A stretch of DNA of 64,000 bases from CAWGAJ01 sp963820545. GTDB taxonomy: Bacteria; Planctomycetota; Planctomycetia; Pirellulales; Thermoguttaceae. Below, in pieces: positions 36,100 through 45,183 of the stretch (its first letter is position 1; the number at the start of each line of letters is the position of its first letter). The translations under genes and the position numbers were made by a program. Location: contig CAWGAJ010000001.1 in assembly GCA_963820545.1 (NCBI GenBank), positions 992,001-1,056,000 of the forward strand, read 5' to 3'. The notes under the pieces were generated by a model that was given only the letters and a program-made list of their open reading frames with translations, was not told the origin of the DNA and did not search any database.

Positions 36100-36842
36100 A
36101 TGAGCAACAAGCAAGGTCCTGCCATGATCGAGGCCCAGGGGCTGACGAAATATTTTGGCGATTTTGCGGCCATCATTGATGTAAGTTTCAAAATTCAACA
36201 GGGTGAAGTGGTGGCGTTTCTCGGTCCCAACGGGGCGGGCAAAAGCACCACTATGAAGTTGCTGACTGGGTATTTGGCCCCATCCACTGGCCTGGCGCGG
36301 ATCGCAGGACACGACATGGGACGCGATCGGTTGGCCGGCTCCGCGCGACTGGGCTATCTGCCGGAAAACGGGCCGCTGTATCCCGATATGACGCCGCGGA
36401 GCCTGCTGAGTTTTTTTGCCGACGCCCGGGGACTTACCGGGGCACGAAAGCAGCAGCGCATGGATGCCGTCGTCGAACTCTGCGCCTGGGGAGCGTGATC
36501 GGCAAGCCGATCGGCAAGCTTTCGCGCGGGTATCGGCAGCGCGTGGGCATGGCCCAGGTTTTGCTCCACGAGCCCGACGTGCTGATACTCGACGAGCCCA
36601 CAGCCGGGCTGGACCCGAACCAAATCCACGAGGTGCGCGAGACGATCCGCAAGCTGGGCCAGAACAAGACGATTTTGCTTTCGACCCACATTTTGCAGGA
36701 GGTCGAGGCCATGGCCGGCCGGGTGTTGTTTATCGACGAGGGGCGATTGGTGTTCGACGGACCGATCAAAGAATTGACCCGCGACGGCAGACCCTTGGAC
36801 GAACATTTCCGCCGCTTAAGCAGTCAATTGGCGGCGGTGTGA
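36100..36842 (+). CDS. ABC transporter ATP-binding protein, GldA-like (one frameshift)
   Basis: Two frames make a 247-residue ATPase. It has Walker [18 protein letters not shown] near residue 46, a Q-loop-like [15 protein letters not shown], the signature [13 protein letters not shown], Walker [16 protein letters not shown] and the H-loop LLSTHILQE. The break is near 36486 (TGCGCCTGGGGAGC), where one C is probably missing from GCCCTGGGG. It is the energising subunit for the permease-GldG fusion encoded 113 bases downstream. Homologues form the GldAFG-type exporters of Bacteroidota gliding motility and are widespread in Planctomycetota, where the substrate is unknown. ATG 36100 is used; a second ATG lies at 36124. 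Confidence 0.9.
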
Positions 36843-36866
36843 ATAGTAGTGGAGAGTGGAGAGATT

Positions 36867-36930
36867 GTAGGGTGCGTGAAACGCACCAATTATGGCGATG
36901 ATCAATTGCGGTGCGTTTCACGCACCCTAC
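36867..36930. repeat. Hairpin element family A, copy 1
   Basis: Perfect 21-bp inverted repeats (arm begins GTAGGGTGCGTGAAACGC) flank a 22-base centre. It lies between the ATPase and permease genes. Copies 2 and 3 are at 41648-41714 and 42821-42886. Confidence 0.9.
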
Positions 36931-36955
36931 TTTAGCTGAACCCTGAATCCTAATC

Positions 36956-39745
36956 ATGAATACCAGTGTATTGTTTGCGGTCTTCAAACGGAACTTTGTC
37001 AGTTATTTCGCCAATCCGACCGGATACCTGTTTATCTGCGTGTTCGTCTTATTATGTTCGGCATCGGCGTTTTGGCCACCCGACTTTTTTAACAATAATC
37101 TGGCGAATCTGGACCAGCTCAGTTGGGGAATCCAGATCTTGGGTTTCCGTTTTGGTTTTTCGATTATCATGCTGGTTTTCATCCCCTCGATAACGATGGG
37201 CATCTGGGCCGACGAGCGACGGCAAGGCACCGACGAGCTGCTGCTGACCATCCCGGCCGGCGATTTGGACATCGTGCTGGGCAAATATCTGGCCGCGGTG
37301 GCCATTTTCAGCGTGGCGCTGTTGTTCTCGCTGGTCTGCAACTTTGCCGTATTGAAGTGGCTGGGCGATCCCGACGCGGGCTTGTTTTTGGGCACCTATT
37401 TCGGATATTGGCTCATCGGAGTGGCAATGTTGGCCATCGGCATGGCAGCCTCATTTCTCACTGGCAACTTGACGGTAAGTTATATTTTAGGCGTCCTGTT
37501 TAATGCTCCCTTGGTATTTGCCTCGGCGGCCGAAGTGCTTTTCGGTCCGAAACTGGCCGGGCTTTTGAAAAACTTCAGCCTCGGCGAGCAGTTTGCCGAT
37601 TTCGGCCACGGCCTGATCTCCTTGTCGGGCATGGTTTATTTCCTCTCGATAGTAGCGGTGATGCTCTACCTGAGCATGGTGCTGATCGGGCGCCGGCATT
37701 GGGCCACGGGTCAAAGGAGCAGTCCCATGGCCTGGCATTATTCGCTGCGATTCCTGGCTTTGGCGGCCTTGGCCATCGGCGCCACGGTGATCTTGGAGCG
37801 AAATGATCTGCGCCTGGATCTCACCACGGAACGGCTCAGTTCGCTGGCCCCGCAGACCAAAGAGATTCTGGCCAATCTGCAGCTTAAGCACCCGGTGCAA
37901 ATCGACGCCTTCATCAGTCCCGACGTGCCCGAGGATTACGTGCAAACGCGGTTGAACTTGCTGACCATCTTGCGGGAATTCCAGGCCCTGGGCAAAGGCA
38001 TGATCCGCGTGGCGGTGCACAATACCGAGCCTTTAAGCGACGAGGCGGCTTTGGCCGAAAAGCGATTCGGCATCGAGCCGCGCAAGGTGCCCACCCGACA
38101 TCACGGCGTGCTTTCGTTGGACAATATCTACATGGCGGTGGCGGTCACGAGCGGATTGGAAAAAGTGATTCTCCCCTTTATCGACCGCGGCATTCCCTTG
38201 GAGTACGAACTGGTTCGCTCGCTGGGCACGGTGAGCGAGGAAAAGCGGAAAAAGATAGGCGTGCTGACGACCGATGCCCAACTGTTCGGCCGTTTGAACA
38301 TGATGAATCCCGCCGCGGCCGGCAATTGGCCGATCATCGACGAGTTGGAAAAACAATACGACGTGGTGCAGGTGAATCCCGTCCAGCCGATCACGGAAAA
38401 ATACGACGCGCTTTTGGCCGTGCAGCCCTCCACGCTGGGTCCGGAGGAGATGAACAACTTTATCGCGGCGGTTGAAAACGGCCAGCCCACGGCGATTTTC
38501 GAGGATCCCTTGCCGGTGTTCGCCGGCAACGTGCCGGGCACGATCATGCCGCGCCGGCCGCCGGGCGGCATGGAGGCCATGTTCATGGGCATGCGCGCAC
38601 AGCCCAAGGGCGACATCCGCCGGCTGTGGGCCTTGCTGGGCGTGGACTTCATGGCCAACGATATTGTCTGGCAGGATTACAATCCTTATCCCAAGTCCAG
38701 CCAGTTTCCCAAGGAGTTCGTGTTTGTGGATAAAGGGGAGGGCAACAATGAGCCGTTTGGGTCGCAGAGCAATATCAGTTCGGGTTTGCAACAGATACTT
38801 TTTCCCTTTCCCGGCGCGGCGACCAAGCTGAACGCCTCGCCCATGAAATTCACACCCTTGGCAATAACCGGGGAAAAGACCGGCACGGTGCCCATGGCGG
38901 AAGTCATGCAAATGACCCCCTGGGGACCGCGGGGCTTGAACGAAAACCGACGGCTGTTGCCGACTTTTTCCCAATATGTGCTGGCCGCGGAAATCCAGGG
39001 AATAATCAAACATAGTCAATCGCCCGCAAAAGAGCCGGCGGAAAAAACAGGCGCGAGCGCTAATGCCCAGGCCGAAGAAAAGAAAACGGCCGAGGAGAAA
39101 AAACCGCAAACGCCCGAGGAAACCGCACTGAACGTGGTGCTGGTGGCCGACATCGACATGCTTTCCGAGGATTTTTTCCGGCTCCGCGAGCTGGGCCAGT
39201 CGTCGGAAAATGATGTGAATTATCAATTCGACAACGTCACCTTCGTGCTGAACGTGCTGGACAAGCTGGCCGGCGACGAGCGGTTTATCGAAATCCGCAA
39301 GCGGCGGCCGCAGCATCGGATCCTCACCCGCATCGAGGAAGAAACCAAGGCCGCGCAAAAAGAAGTGGCCAAGGCGCATGAAAAATACATCGCCGACATC
39401 AACAAAGCCGAAGAAGACGAGAAGAAAGTCGTCATGGATAAAATAAAAGAACTGCAAAGCCGCAAAGACGTGGACCAACTGCAAATGCTGATCGAGGTGC
39501 AAATGATGCAAGAAGATCTGAACCGGAAGATGGACGTCAAGCTGGAGCGGATCAAGAAAGAGAAAAAAAGGGAGTACGATAAAATCGAAACTGAACTGAA
39601 CCAGAAAAAACGGCAGTATCAGGAACAGTACAAGATGTGGGCGGTGATACTGCCGCCGATCCCGCCGCTGTTGGTGGCGATTGCGGTATTTTCCCTGCGC
39701 CGAAAACGCGAACGCGAGGGAGTGGCGCGCTCGCGATTGAGGTAG
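36956..39745 (+). CDS. ABC-2 permease fused to a GldG-like domain
   Basis: A 929-residue fusion. Residues 1-245 are an ABC-2-type permease with six hydrophobic segments and the loop MGIWADERRQGTDELLLTIP, typical of GldF. After a seventh membrane segment (LAALAIGATVILERNDLRLD) comes a GldG domain (about 270-640) containing LTTERLSSLAPQTKEIL, VQIDAFISPDVPEDY and LGTVSEEKRKKIGVLTTDAQ. A charged coiled coil (about 780-890, rich in K/E) leads to a last membrane helix (WAVILPPIPPLLVAIAVF) and a basic tail. GldF and GldG are separate proteins in Bacteroidota; the fusion is the common planctomycete form. It pairs with the upstream ATPase and the downstream DUF4340 protein. Confidence 0.92.
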   Translation: MNTSVLFAVFKRNFVSYFANPTGYLFICVFVLLCSASAFWPPDFFNNNLANLDQLSWGIQILGFRFGFSIIMLVFIPSITMGIWADERRQGTDELLLTIPAGDLDIVLGKYLAAVAIFSVALLFSLVCNFAVLKWLGDPDAGLFLGTYFGYWLIGVAMLAIGMAASFLTGNLTVSYILGVLFNAPLVFASAAEVLFGPKLAGLLKNFSLGEQFADFGHGLISLSGMVYFLSIVAVMLYLSMVLIGRRHWATGQRSSPMAWHYSLRFLALAALAIGATVILERNDLRLDLTTERLSSLAPQTKEILANLQLKHPVQIDAFISPDVPEDYVQTRLNLLTILREFQALGKGMIRVAVHNTEPLSDEAALAEKRFGIEPRKVPTRHHGVLSLDNIYMAVAVTSGLEKVILPFIDRGIPLEYELVRSLGTVSEEKRKKIGVLTTDAQLFGRLNMMNPAAAGNWPIIDELEKQYDVVQVNPVQPITEKYDALLAVQPSTLGPEEMNNFIAAVENGQPTAIFEDPLPVFAGNVPGTIMPRRPPGGMEAMFMGMRAQPKGDIRRLWALLGVDFMANDIVWQDYNPYPKSSQFPKEFVFVDKGEGNNEPFGSQSNISSGLQQILFPFPGAATKLNASPMKFTPLAITGEKTGTVPMAEVMQMTPWGPRGLNENRRLLPTFSQYVLAAEIQGIIKHSQSPAKEPAEKTGASANAQAEEKKTAEEKKPQTPEETALNVVLVADIDMLSEDFFRLRELGQSSENDVNYQFDNVTFVLNVLDKLAGDERFIEIRKRRPQHRILTRIEEETKAAQKEVAKAHEKYIADINKAEEDEKKVVMDKIKELQSRKDVDQLQMLIEVQMMQEDLNRKMDVKLERIKKEKKREYDKIETELNQKKRQYQEQYKMWAVILPPIPPLLVAIAVFSLRRKREREGVARSRLR

Positions 39746-39764
39746 ATAATTGAATTAAATTATA

Positions 39765-39867
39765 TGTAAAGCCGCGACGGGCACCAACCGAAGGTTGGTC
39801 GGTCGCGGTTGTGTGAAAACTTACAACGTTGCACTTTTACGCCGCGACCGCTGGTCGCGGCTTTACA
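39765..39867. repeat. Double-hairpin intergenic element (TGTAAAGCCGCGAC ends)
   Basis: Terminal inverted repeats TGTAAAGCCGCGAC (39765-39778) and GTCGCGGCTTTACA (39854-39867) enclose two inner palindromes (around ACCAACCGAAGGTTGGT and GCCGCGACCGCTGGTCGCGGC). The element is about 103 bases and lies between the GldG fusion and the DUF4340 gene. Confidence 0.85.
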
Positions 39868-39909
39868 AGGGAAAGTGGAAAACAGAACCCCGTACCCTGA
39901 ACCTTTACC

Positions 39910-41643
39910 ATGAACGAGAATTGCAAAACAATCACATTTGTTATAGTAGCGGCGGGGGTGGCGTTGATTGCCTGGCTGAGTCAGCCGCACGACCACAGCG
40001 GCGCGCCCAACAAGGACGTGGGCGAGAAACTTGCCGTCGATTTCGATCCCTTGACGGCGGCCAGCCTGGAAATCGTCCAGTACGACGAAACCACCGCCAC
40101 GTTGCATCCTTTTCAGGTGGCTTTAGTCGAGCTAAATGGCAAGCGCCGCTGGTCGATCCCCTCGCACGAGGAATATCCGGCCGACGCCGAGCGACAAGTC
40201 GCCGGGGCGGCCACCGGGCTGATGGGTTTGCAGATTCTCAGCGTGGAAGGCGACACCCAGGCCGAGCAAGAAAGATTCGGCGTGGTCGATCCTGATCCGA
40301 GGACCTTGAAGGCGGGCGTGACGGGAGTGGGCCTGAAAGTAACCATCCGCGATAAATCAGGCAAGGATTTGGTATCGCTGGTGATTGGCAAGGAAGTGCC
40401 CGATCGGCCGGGCTTGCGGTACGTGCGCCGTGCGGGTCAAGATCAAATCTACGTGGTGGCGGTGAAGGCCGAAAATTTCTCCACGAAATTCGACAACTGG
40501 ATCGAAAAAAACCTGCTGAAACTCAATCCCTGGGACATTCAGCAACTATTGTTGCGCGATTATTCCACGGCGCTGATGATGGATGAACAAGGCCGGGTGG
40601 GCGTGGAAAAGCTAAACCGCGGCGAAATGCTGCTGCAGTACGCCGACCAGGCCGAACCACGCTGGAAACTGGTCGAGGACCGCATGGTCAACGAGGACGG
40701 CACTTTCTCGCCAAACAAGATGGCCGACGACGAGGAATTGAACGTTGCCAAGCTGGACGAAATGAAAAACGCGCTTAACGATTTGAAAATCGTCGACGTC
40801 ACGCGCAAGCCCGAGGGACTAAGCGCTGATCTAAAGGCCGCGGCCGATTTTACCAACCGGAAAGAATCGCTTTTGACCTTGGCCACGCGCGGTTTTATCG
40901 TGGCCAGGGCAGGGGACCAGGTGGAAGTGTGTTCCAAGGAGGGCGAGGTCCGCTGCCTAATGAACGACGGCCTGGAGTACGTGCTCCGCTTCGGCGACGT
41001 CACCGCCGACAGCGGCGCGACGAGCAAGAATGAGGAAAAAGATAAAGAGCAAAAAGAAGAACCAGAGAAAGACAAGAAAAAATCCTCGGGACTAAACCGC
41101 TATTTATTCGTGATGGCCGAGTTCAATTCCGAGGCCATCTCCAAGCCTCAATTGGAGCCGCTGCCCGAGGAAAAATCCGCCGAGACAAAAGACGCGACCA
41201 AGCCCGAAGAAAAACCGGAAACGGAAAAACAAGCGGCGGCGGAGGTCAAAGATACTGCCAAAACGGAGGTAAAATCCGAGGCTAAGGAGACTTCAGTCGG
41301 TGAGAAGAGTGAGCAGGGAGCAGAAAAGGAAAAATCCTCACTGGAAGCCGAACGCCAACTGATCGAAAAGGAAAACAAACGGAAGCAGGAGGAGTACGAG
41401 GGAAAAGTCGCCGCCGGCAAAAAACACGCGGAGGAACTCAACGCCCGGTTCGCCGATTGGTATTATATCATTTCCGACGACGTATACCGCAAAATCCACC
41501 TGGGACGCGACGAGATCATCAAGAAGAAAGAAAAGAAAAACGATAAGGCCGGTAATGAACACGGCGACTCCGTTCCTCCATTGCCTACGGGTTCGGTGAG
41601 TGAGTTCAACAACCTGATGGAACAAGGCCCCGGGGGAAAATAA
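39910..41643 (+). CDS. DUF4340-domain membrane-anchored protein
   Basis: A 577-residue protein with one N-terminal membrane anchor (ITFVIVAAGVALIAWLSQP). The exported part carries DUF4340-type repeats: LVSLVIGKEVPDRPGLRYVRRAG, YVVAVKAENFSTKFDNWIEK and a later QVEVCSKEGEVRCLMNDGLEYVLRFG segment. From about residue 370 on it is highly charged (Lys/Glu/Ala-rich, for example EKDKEQKEEPEKDKKK) and likely disordered. The gene follows the GldG fusion and belongs to the same transporter unit; DUF4340 proteins accompany GldG-type exporters in many Planctomycetota, but their role is not known. It ends 4 bases before a copy of hairpin element A. Confidence 0.85.
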   Translation: MNENCKTITFVIVAAGVALIAWLSQPHDHSGAPNKDVGEKLAVDFDPLTAASLEIVQYDETTATLHPFQVALVELNGKRRWSIPSHEEYPADAERQVAGAATGLMGLQILSVEGDTQAEQERFGVVDPDPRTLKAGVTGVGLKVTIRDKSGKDLVSLVIGKEVPDRPGLRYVRRAGQDQIYVVAVKAENFSTKFDNWIEKNLLKLNPWDIQQLLLRDYSTALMMDEQGRVGVEKLNRGEMLLQYADQAEPRWKLVEDRMVNEDGTFSPNKMADDEELNVAKLDEMKNALNDLKIVDVTRKPEGLSADLKAAADFTNRKESLLTLATRGFIVARAGDQVEVCSKEGEVRCLMNDGLEYVLRFGDVTADSGATSKNEEKDKEQKEEPEKDKKKSSGLNRYLFVMAEFNSEAISKPQLEPLPEEKSAETKDATKPEEKPETEKQAAAEVKDTAKTEVKSEAKETSVGEKSEQGAEKEKSSLEAERQLIEKENKRKQEEYEGKVAAGKKHAEELNARFADWYYIISDDVYRKIHLGRDEIIKKKEKKNDKAGNEHGDSVPPLPTGSVSEFNNLMEQGPGGK

Positions 41644-41647
41644 GTGC

Positions 41648-41714
41648 GTAGGGTGCGTGAAACGCACCATGATTATGTCTTTGAAATTGAAATGGTGTGT
41701 TTCACGCACCCTAC
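41648..41714. repeat. Hairpin element family A, copy 2
   Basis: Same arms as copy 1 with one mismatch in the right arm (GGTGTGTTT), around a centre containing GATTATGTCTTTGAAATTGA. The centre matches copy 3 in inverted orientation. Confidence 0.9.
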
Positions 41715-41776
41715 GAAACTTAACGATATTATTTTCCTAACACTCCCAGAACTCCTTATTTCTAACCTCGACTCCC

Positions 41777-42817
41777 ATGGCACACTCCTTAATCGTTCCC
41801 CCCGGGTATCGGCCGGTGCTGAACATCCGCGCCATAGAAACCGCCATCAAAGACATTAAAGATTTTTTCGAGAGGCAATTGGCCGCGGCGCTTAACTTGC
41901 AACGGGTAACGGCGCCGCTGTTTGTGCGGAGCGGCACCGGCATCAACGACGATCTAAACGGTGTGGAGCAGCCGCTGCGTTTCCGCGTGAAAGAATATGG
42001 CGAGGGCGAGGTGGAAATCGTGCAATCGCTGGCCAAGTGGAAACGTCTGGCCCTGCGCCGCTATAACTACGCCCCCGGCGAAGGGATCTACACCGATATG
42101 AACGCCGTGCGGCCCGACGAGCTGATCGACAACCTGCACTCGATCTATGTGGATCAATGGGACTGGGAAAAGGTTATTTTGCCCGAGGAACGTACTGTGA
42201 AGATGCTCGAAAAGACGGTCCGGGCGATCTACGACTGCATTTGCCGCACTGAGTTCCACATCGCCTCGGAGCACTCGAATATCCGGCCGATCCTGCCTGA
42301 GAAGATCGCCTTTGTCACTTCCGAGGAATTATACGACCGCTGGCCCGACGTGGGCCCCCGGGAGCGCGAAAACCGGATCTGCGACGAGTGCAAGGCAGTG
42401 TTCATCATGGGCATTGGGGCCGAATTGCCCAACGGGCAACCACACGACGGCCGGGCCCCGGATTACGACGACTGGATCACTCGCCGTCCCAACGGCGGGC
42501 GTGGACTAAACGGCGATATCCTCTTGTGGAATCCGGTGCTAAAGCGGGCGTTTGAAATCTCTTCGATGGGCATCCGCGTGGATGCCCCCACCATGCTGGA
42601 ACAACTTAAGATCCGCAACCTCATGCATCGCACAAAGTTGGATTTTCACCGGCAGCTTCTGGCCGGCGAACTGCCGCAGTGCATGGGCGGCGGGATCGGT
42701 CAAGCCCGGCTGTGCATGTTCTTCTTACGCACCGCCCACGTGGGCGAGGTCAGTTGCGGCATTTGGCCCGAGGAAATGCAACAGGCCTGCTCCAAGGCCA
42801 AGATCATGCTTTTATAG
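41777..42817 (+). CDS. asnA: Aspartate-ammonia ligase (ammonia-dependent asparagine synthetase)
   Basis: A 346-residue protein of the class II aminoacyl-tRNA-synthetase fold, matching E. coli AsnA along its length. Key stretches are VQSLAKWKRLALRRYNYAPG, GEGIYTDMNAVRPDE, LHSIYVDQWDWEKV, GRAPDYDDWITRR, LNGDILLWNPVLKRAFEISS, MGIRVDAPTM and the motif-3-like GGGIGQARLCMFFL. It makes asparagine from aspartate, ammonia and ATP in the cytoplasm. Its place behind an exporter operon is not explained by pathway and may only reflect local order. No other asparagine-related gene is nearby. Confidence 0.95.
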   Translation: MAHSLIVPPGYRPVLNIRAIETAIKDIKDFFERQLAAALNLQRVTAPLFVRSGTGINDDLNGVEQPLRFRVKEYGEGEVEIVQSLAKWKRLALRRYNYAPGEGIYTDMNAVRPDELIDNLHSIYVDQWDWEKVILPEERTVKMLEKTVRAIYDCICRTEFHIASEHSNIRPILPEKIAFVTSEELYDRWPDVGPRERENRICDECKAVFIMGIGAELPNGQPHDGRAPDYDDWITRRPNGGRGLNGDILLWNPVLKRAFEISSMGIRVDAPTMLEQLKIRNLMHRTKLDFHRQLLAGELPQCMGGGIGQARLCMFFLRTAHVGEVSCGIWPEEMQQACSKAKIMLL

Positions 42818-42820
42818 CCA

Positions 42821-42886
42821 GAGGGTGCGTGTAAGACACCATTTCAATTTCAAAGACATAATCGTGGTGCGTTTCACGCACCCTAC
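42821..42886. repeat. Hairpin element family A, copy 3 (inverted relative to copy 2)
   Basis: Arms begin AGGGTGCGTGTAAGACACC on the left and end GTGCGTTTCACGCACCCTAC on the right; the centre TCAATTTCAAAGACATAATC is the reverse complement of that in copy 2. Confidence 0.9.
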
Positions 42887-42912
42887 GAAACTTTCTCCAG
42901 CGGAGGTGCCAA

Positions 42913-43245
42913 ATGGAGGTTATGATCTTACTGATCCTGATCGGTGTTGCTATGATCGACGCAAAACTGTGGAAAGTGGTGCTTGAGCAACGGCGACATA
43001 ACAAAGCCGTTGAGCAGTTGCTCGCTGAGATACGAGTTGGGCTGACAGTCCAACCTGTGTTCGGTATCTGGCGCACTCCGCAGGACAACGCAACCGCCGG
43101 CAACTGGTGGCGGGGTGCCGGAGAAGACTCACCGGCAGTTCGGTTCTTCAGCCGGAAAGAGGCAGAATTGAAAGCCGAGGAGCTGACCAGGATATATGGA
43201 CACATCGCCACTTTCGACGTGCGCCCCCTCAAGGGCAATGAATGA
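42913..43245 (+). CDS. Small membrane-anchored hypothetical protein
   Basis: A 110-residue protein with a short hydrophobic N-terminal helix (MEVMILLILIGVAMIDAKLW), a charged stretch likely to be helical (EQRRHNKAVEQLLAEIRVG), and a small soluble domain with WRTPQDNATAGNWWRGAG and FFSRKEAELKAEELTRIYGH. The start at ATG 42913 is supported by GCGGAGG seven bases upstream. It lies 27 bases after hairpin copy 3. No family is recognised. Confidence 0.7.
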   Translation: MEVMILLILIGVAMIDAKLWKVVLEQRRHNKAVEQLLAEIRVGLTVQPVFGIWRTPQDNATAGNWWRGAGEDSPAVRFFSRKEAELKAEELTRIYGHIATFDVRPLKGNE

Positions 43246-43267
43246 TGAATACTGAGTCCGTCAGTAG

Positions 43268-43342
43268 TAGGGCGGGTGCTCCGCACCCGCGAAAATATAA
43301 TATGCAATACCTTTTACACGCGGATGCAAAGCATCCGCCCTA
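43268..43342. repeat. Double-hairpin intergenic element
   Basis: Outer ends TAGGGCGG and CCGCCCTA enclose two inner hairpins: GCGGGTGC-TCC-GCACCCGC and GCGGATGC-AAA-GCATCCGC. It lies between two convergent genes and may also terminate the PEP-CTERM transcript on the minus strand. Confidence 0.8.
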
Positions 43343-43356
43343 TGGAACTGACACCT

Positions 43357-44543
43357 TTATTTTGCCTTATTTCGTCGGAGGGCAAAGGCCGCAAATGTGA
43401 CAGCGCCCATGGCCAAGAGGATGAAAGTGGAAGGTTCGGGAACAAACTCCGCGTACTTCAGATCGTAGTTGATGTAGTCATAGTAACTGATGTGCGGATT
43501 ACCCGTATCATCCAGGGCTAGTGACGTGTAGGCTCCCGTCTCCCCGGCGCTATCTACAGTCTCGATCTGCCAGGCCGAGCCGTCCCAGGCTGCGTACTTC
43601 AGGTCGTGTTTTGTCATGTTGTAATTGTAACTGATATGCGGTTTGCCCGTATCATCCAGTGCCAGTGACGTGAAAAGTCCTACATCCCCGGCGCTATCCA
43701 CGGTCTCAAGATGCCAAGCAGAACCATTAAAGGCGGCGTACTTCAGATTATCATTGGTGTCGTCATAATAACTGATACATGGATTGCCTGAGGCGTCCAG
43801 GGCCAGTGACGTACACCATCCCACATTCCCGGCGCTGTCCACGGTCTGTTTCTGCCAAGCTGATCCGTTCCAGGCGGCGTACTTCAGGTCGGAGTTGGTG
43901 ACGTCATGGTAACTGATGCGTGGGTTGCCCGAGCCGTCCAGGGCCAGGGATGCGTCGCATCCCACGTCCCCGGAACTGTCCACTGTCTGGATCTGCCAGG
44001 CCGAGCCGTTCCAGGCGGCGTACTTTAGGTCGCCGTTGGTATAGTCATAGTAGCTGATGTGCGGATTGTCCGCGCTATCTATGGCCAGGGACGTATATGT
44101 TCCCACCATCCCGGCACTATCCACAGTCTGGATCTGCCAAGCCGAGCCGTTCCATGCGGCATACTTCAGGTCGCGGTTAGCGGAGTCATAATAACTGATG
44201 CACGGGTTGCCCAAGCCGTTCAAGGCCAGAGACGTGAGCAGTCCCACAGACCCGGTGCTGTCCACGGTCTCAAGATGCCAAGCAGAACCATTAAAGGCGG
44301 CGTACTTCAGATTATCATTGGTGTCGTCATAGTAACTGATACATGGATTGCCCGAGGCGTCCAGGGCCAGGGAAGTGAAAGATCCCACGTCTCCGGCGTA
44401 TCCACAGTTTGAATCTGCCAGTATCCGGCCGCCGAGGGCATCGCCGCAAGTGCCAATGTTAGCAGGGCCATCAACCCGGCCATACATGGGCCGCGCCTTT
44501 GGCGTAAAAATTTAGTTTCTAAAAACAGTCGTGCATAACGCAC
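43357..44543 (-). CDS. PEP-CTERM protein with seven tandem ~48-residue repeats (one frameshift)
   Basis: Joined frames give about 395 residues. The N-terminus is a signal peptide (MAGLMALLTLALAAMPSAAG after a basic stretch). Seven repeats follow, with pattern VG-x3-SLALD-x2-GNP-x-ISYYD-x4-DLKYAAWNGSAWQIQTVDS; unit size and number fit a seven-bladed beta-propeller. The C-terminus VPEPSTFILLAMGAVTFAAF then ALRRNK is a PEP-CTERM sorting signal: VPEP, membrane helix, basic tail. The break is near 44400 (GATACGCC, one base missing from GATAGCGCC). Start GTG 44543 or ATG 44483. It should be exported and processed by an exosortase such as that at 13556-14563. Confidence 0.88.
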
Positions 44544-45183
44544 CTTTCTCGTTGTACTCTTCCTGGCAATTTTCCCCGGATTTGGTTGTGATATGAAAAA
44601 TGGTTAATCAAAGACTGCCTTCTTGCCGCAACCAATAGGATGCCTAAAATGCGCAACCTGACATCCGACTGATTGCGGGAAGATAAAAGAACACACCCGG
44701 CGCGACCGCGCGAAGAAAATAATCGCGTTTTTCAATCAGGTGTTTTACGCTGCCTCTTGCTTAGACCTTACGAATTTGGAAACGAAGATCAGGGTCAAAA
44801 TAGCGCCTGAAATCACTTGCCGCGTTAGCGAGCGAACGCGGAATTAACAAAGGCATGCTTAATATGAAGCATCCCAAGGCAAATGCAAGGTTTTTTTGCA
44901 GGTTTTTAGGGGGGGTAGCGCGGAAAAAAGTTAGCGGGCAGAAAAAGGAATACGTGCGGCCATGGCCGGGGCTATCGTAACCATGCTAGAGTTAATCTGC
45001 TATTCATCCCTGCCCGATGAGCATGGATATGGCACCTGCGCCCTCACCCCCTAGCCCCTTCGCCCAAAGCCATGTAGGTCAGGCACCCCGTGCCTGACAA
45101 TCAGGAACATTTTGAGTTAACCATCGAATTGTCATGCACGGAGTGCATGACCTACAGAACTTCACCCAAAGGGCGAGGGGAGA
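44544..45183. other. Intergenic region with double-hairpin element
   Basis: No gene is seen in these 640 bases. Upstream signals of the PEP-CTERM gene should lie at its left end. At 45073-45156 an element with ends TGTAGGTCA and TGACCTACA encloses two hairpins (GTCAGGCAC-CCC-GTGCCTGAC and GTCATGCAC-GGA-GTGCATGAC), the same design as the elements at 39765 and 43268. Confidence 0.7.

Noticed and set aside
35991..36191. A 66-codon minus-strand frame at the start of the ABC operon.
   Set aside because: Overlaps the promoter and the N-terminus of the ATPase; no family signature.
38033..39511. A long minus-strand frame (492 codons) rich in His.
   Set aside because: Antisense shadow of the GldG fusion; His-rich composition is the usual mirror of charged coding sequence.
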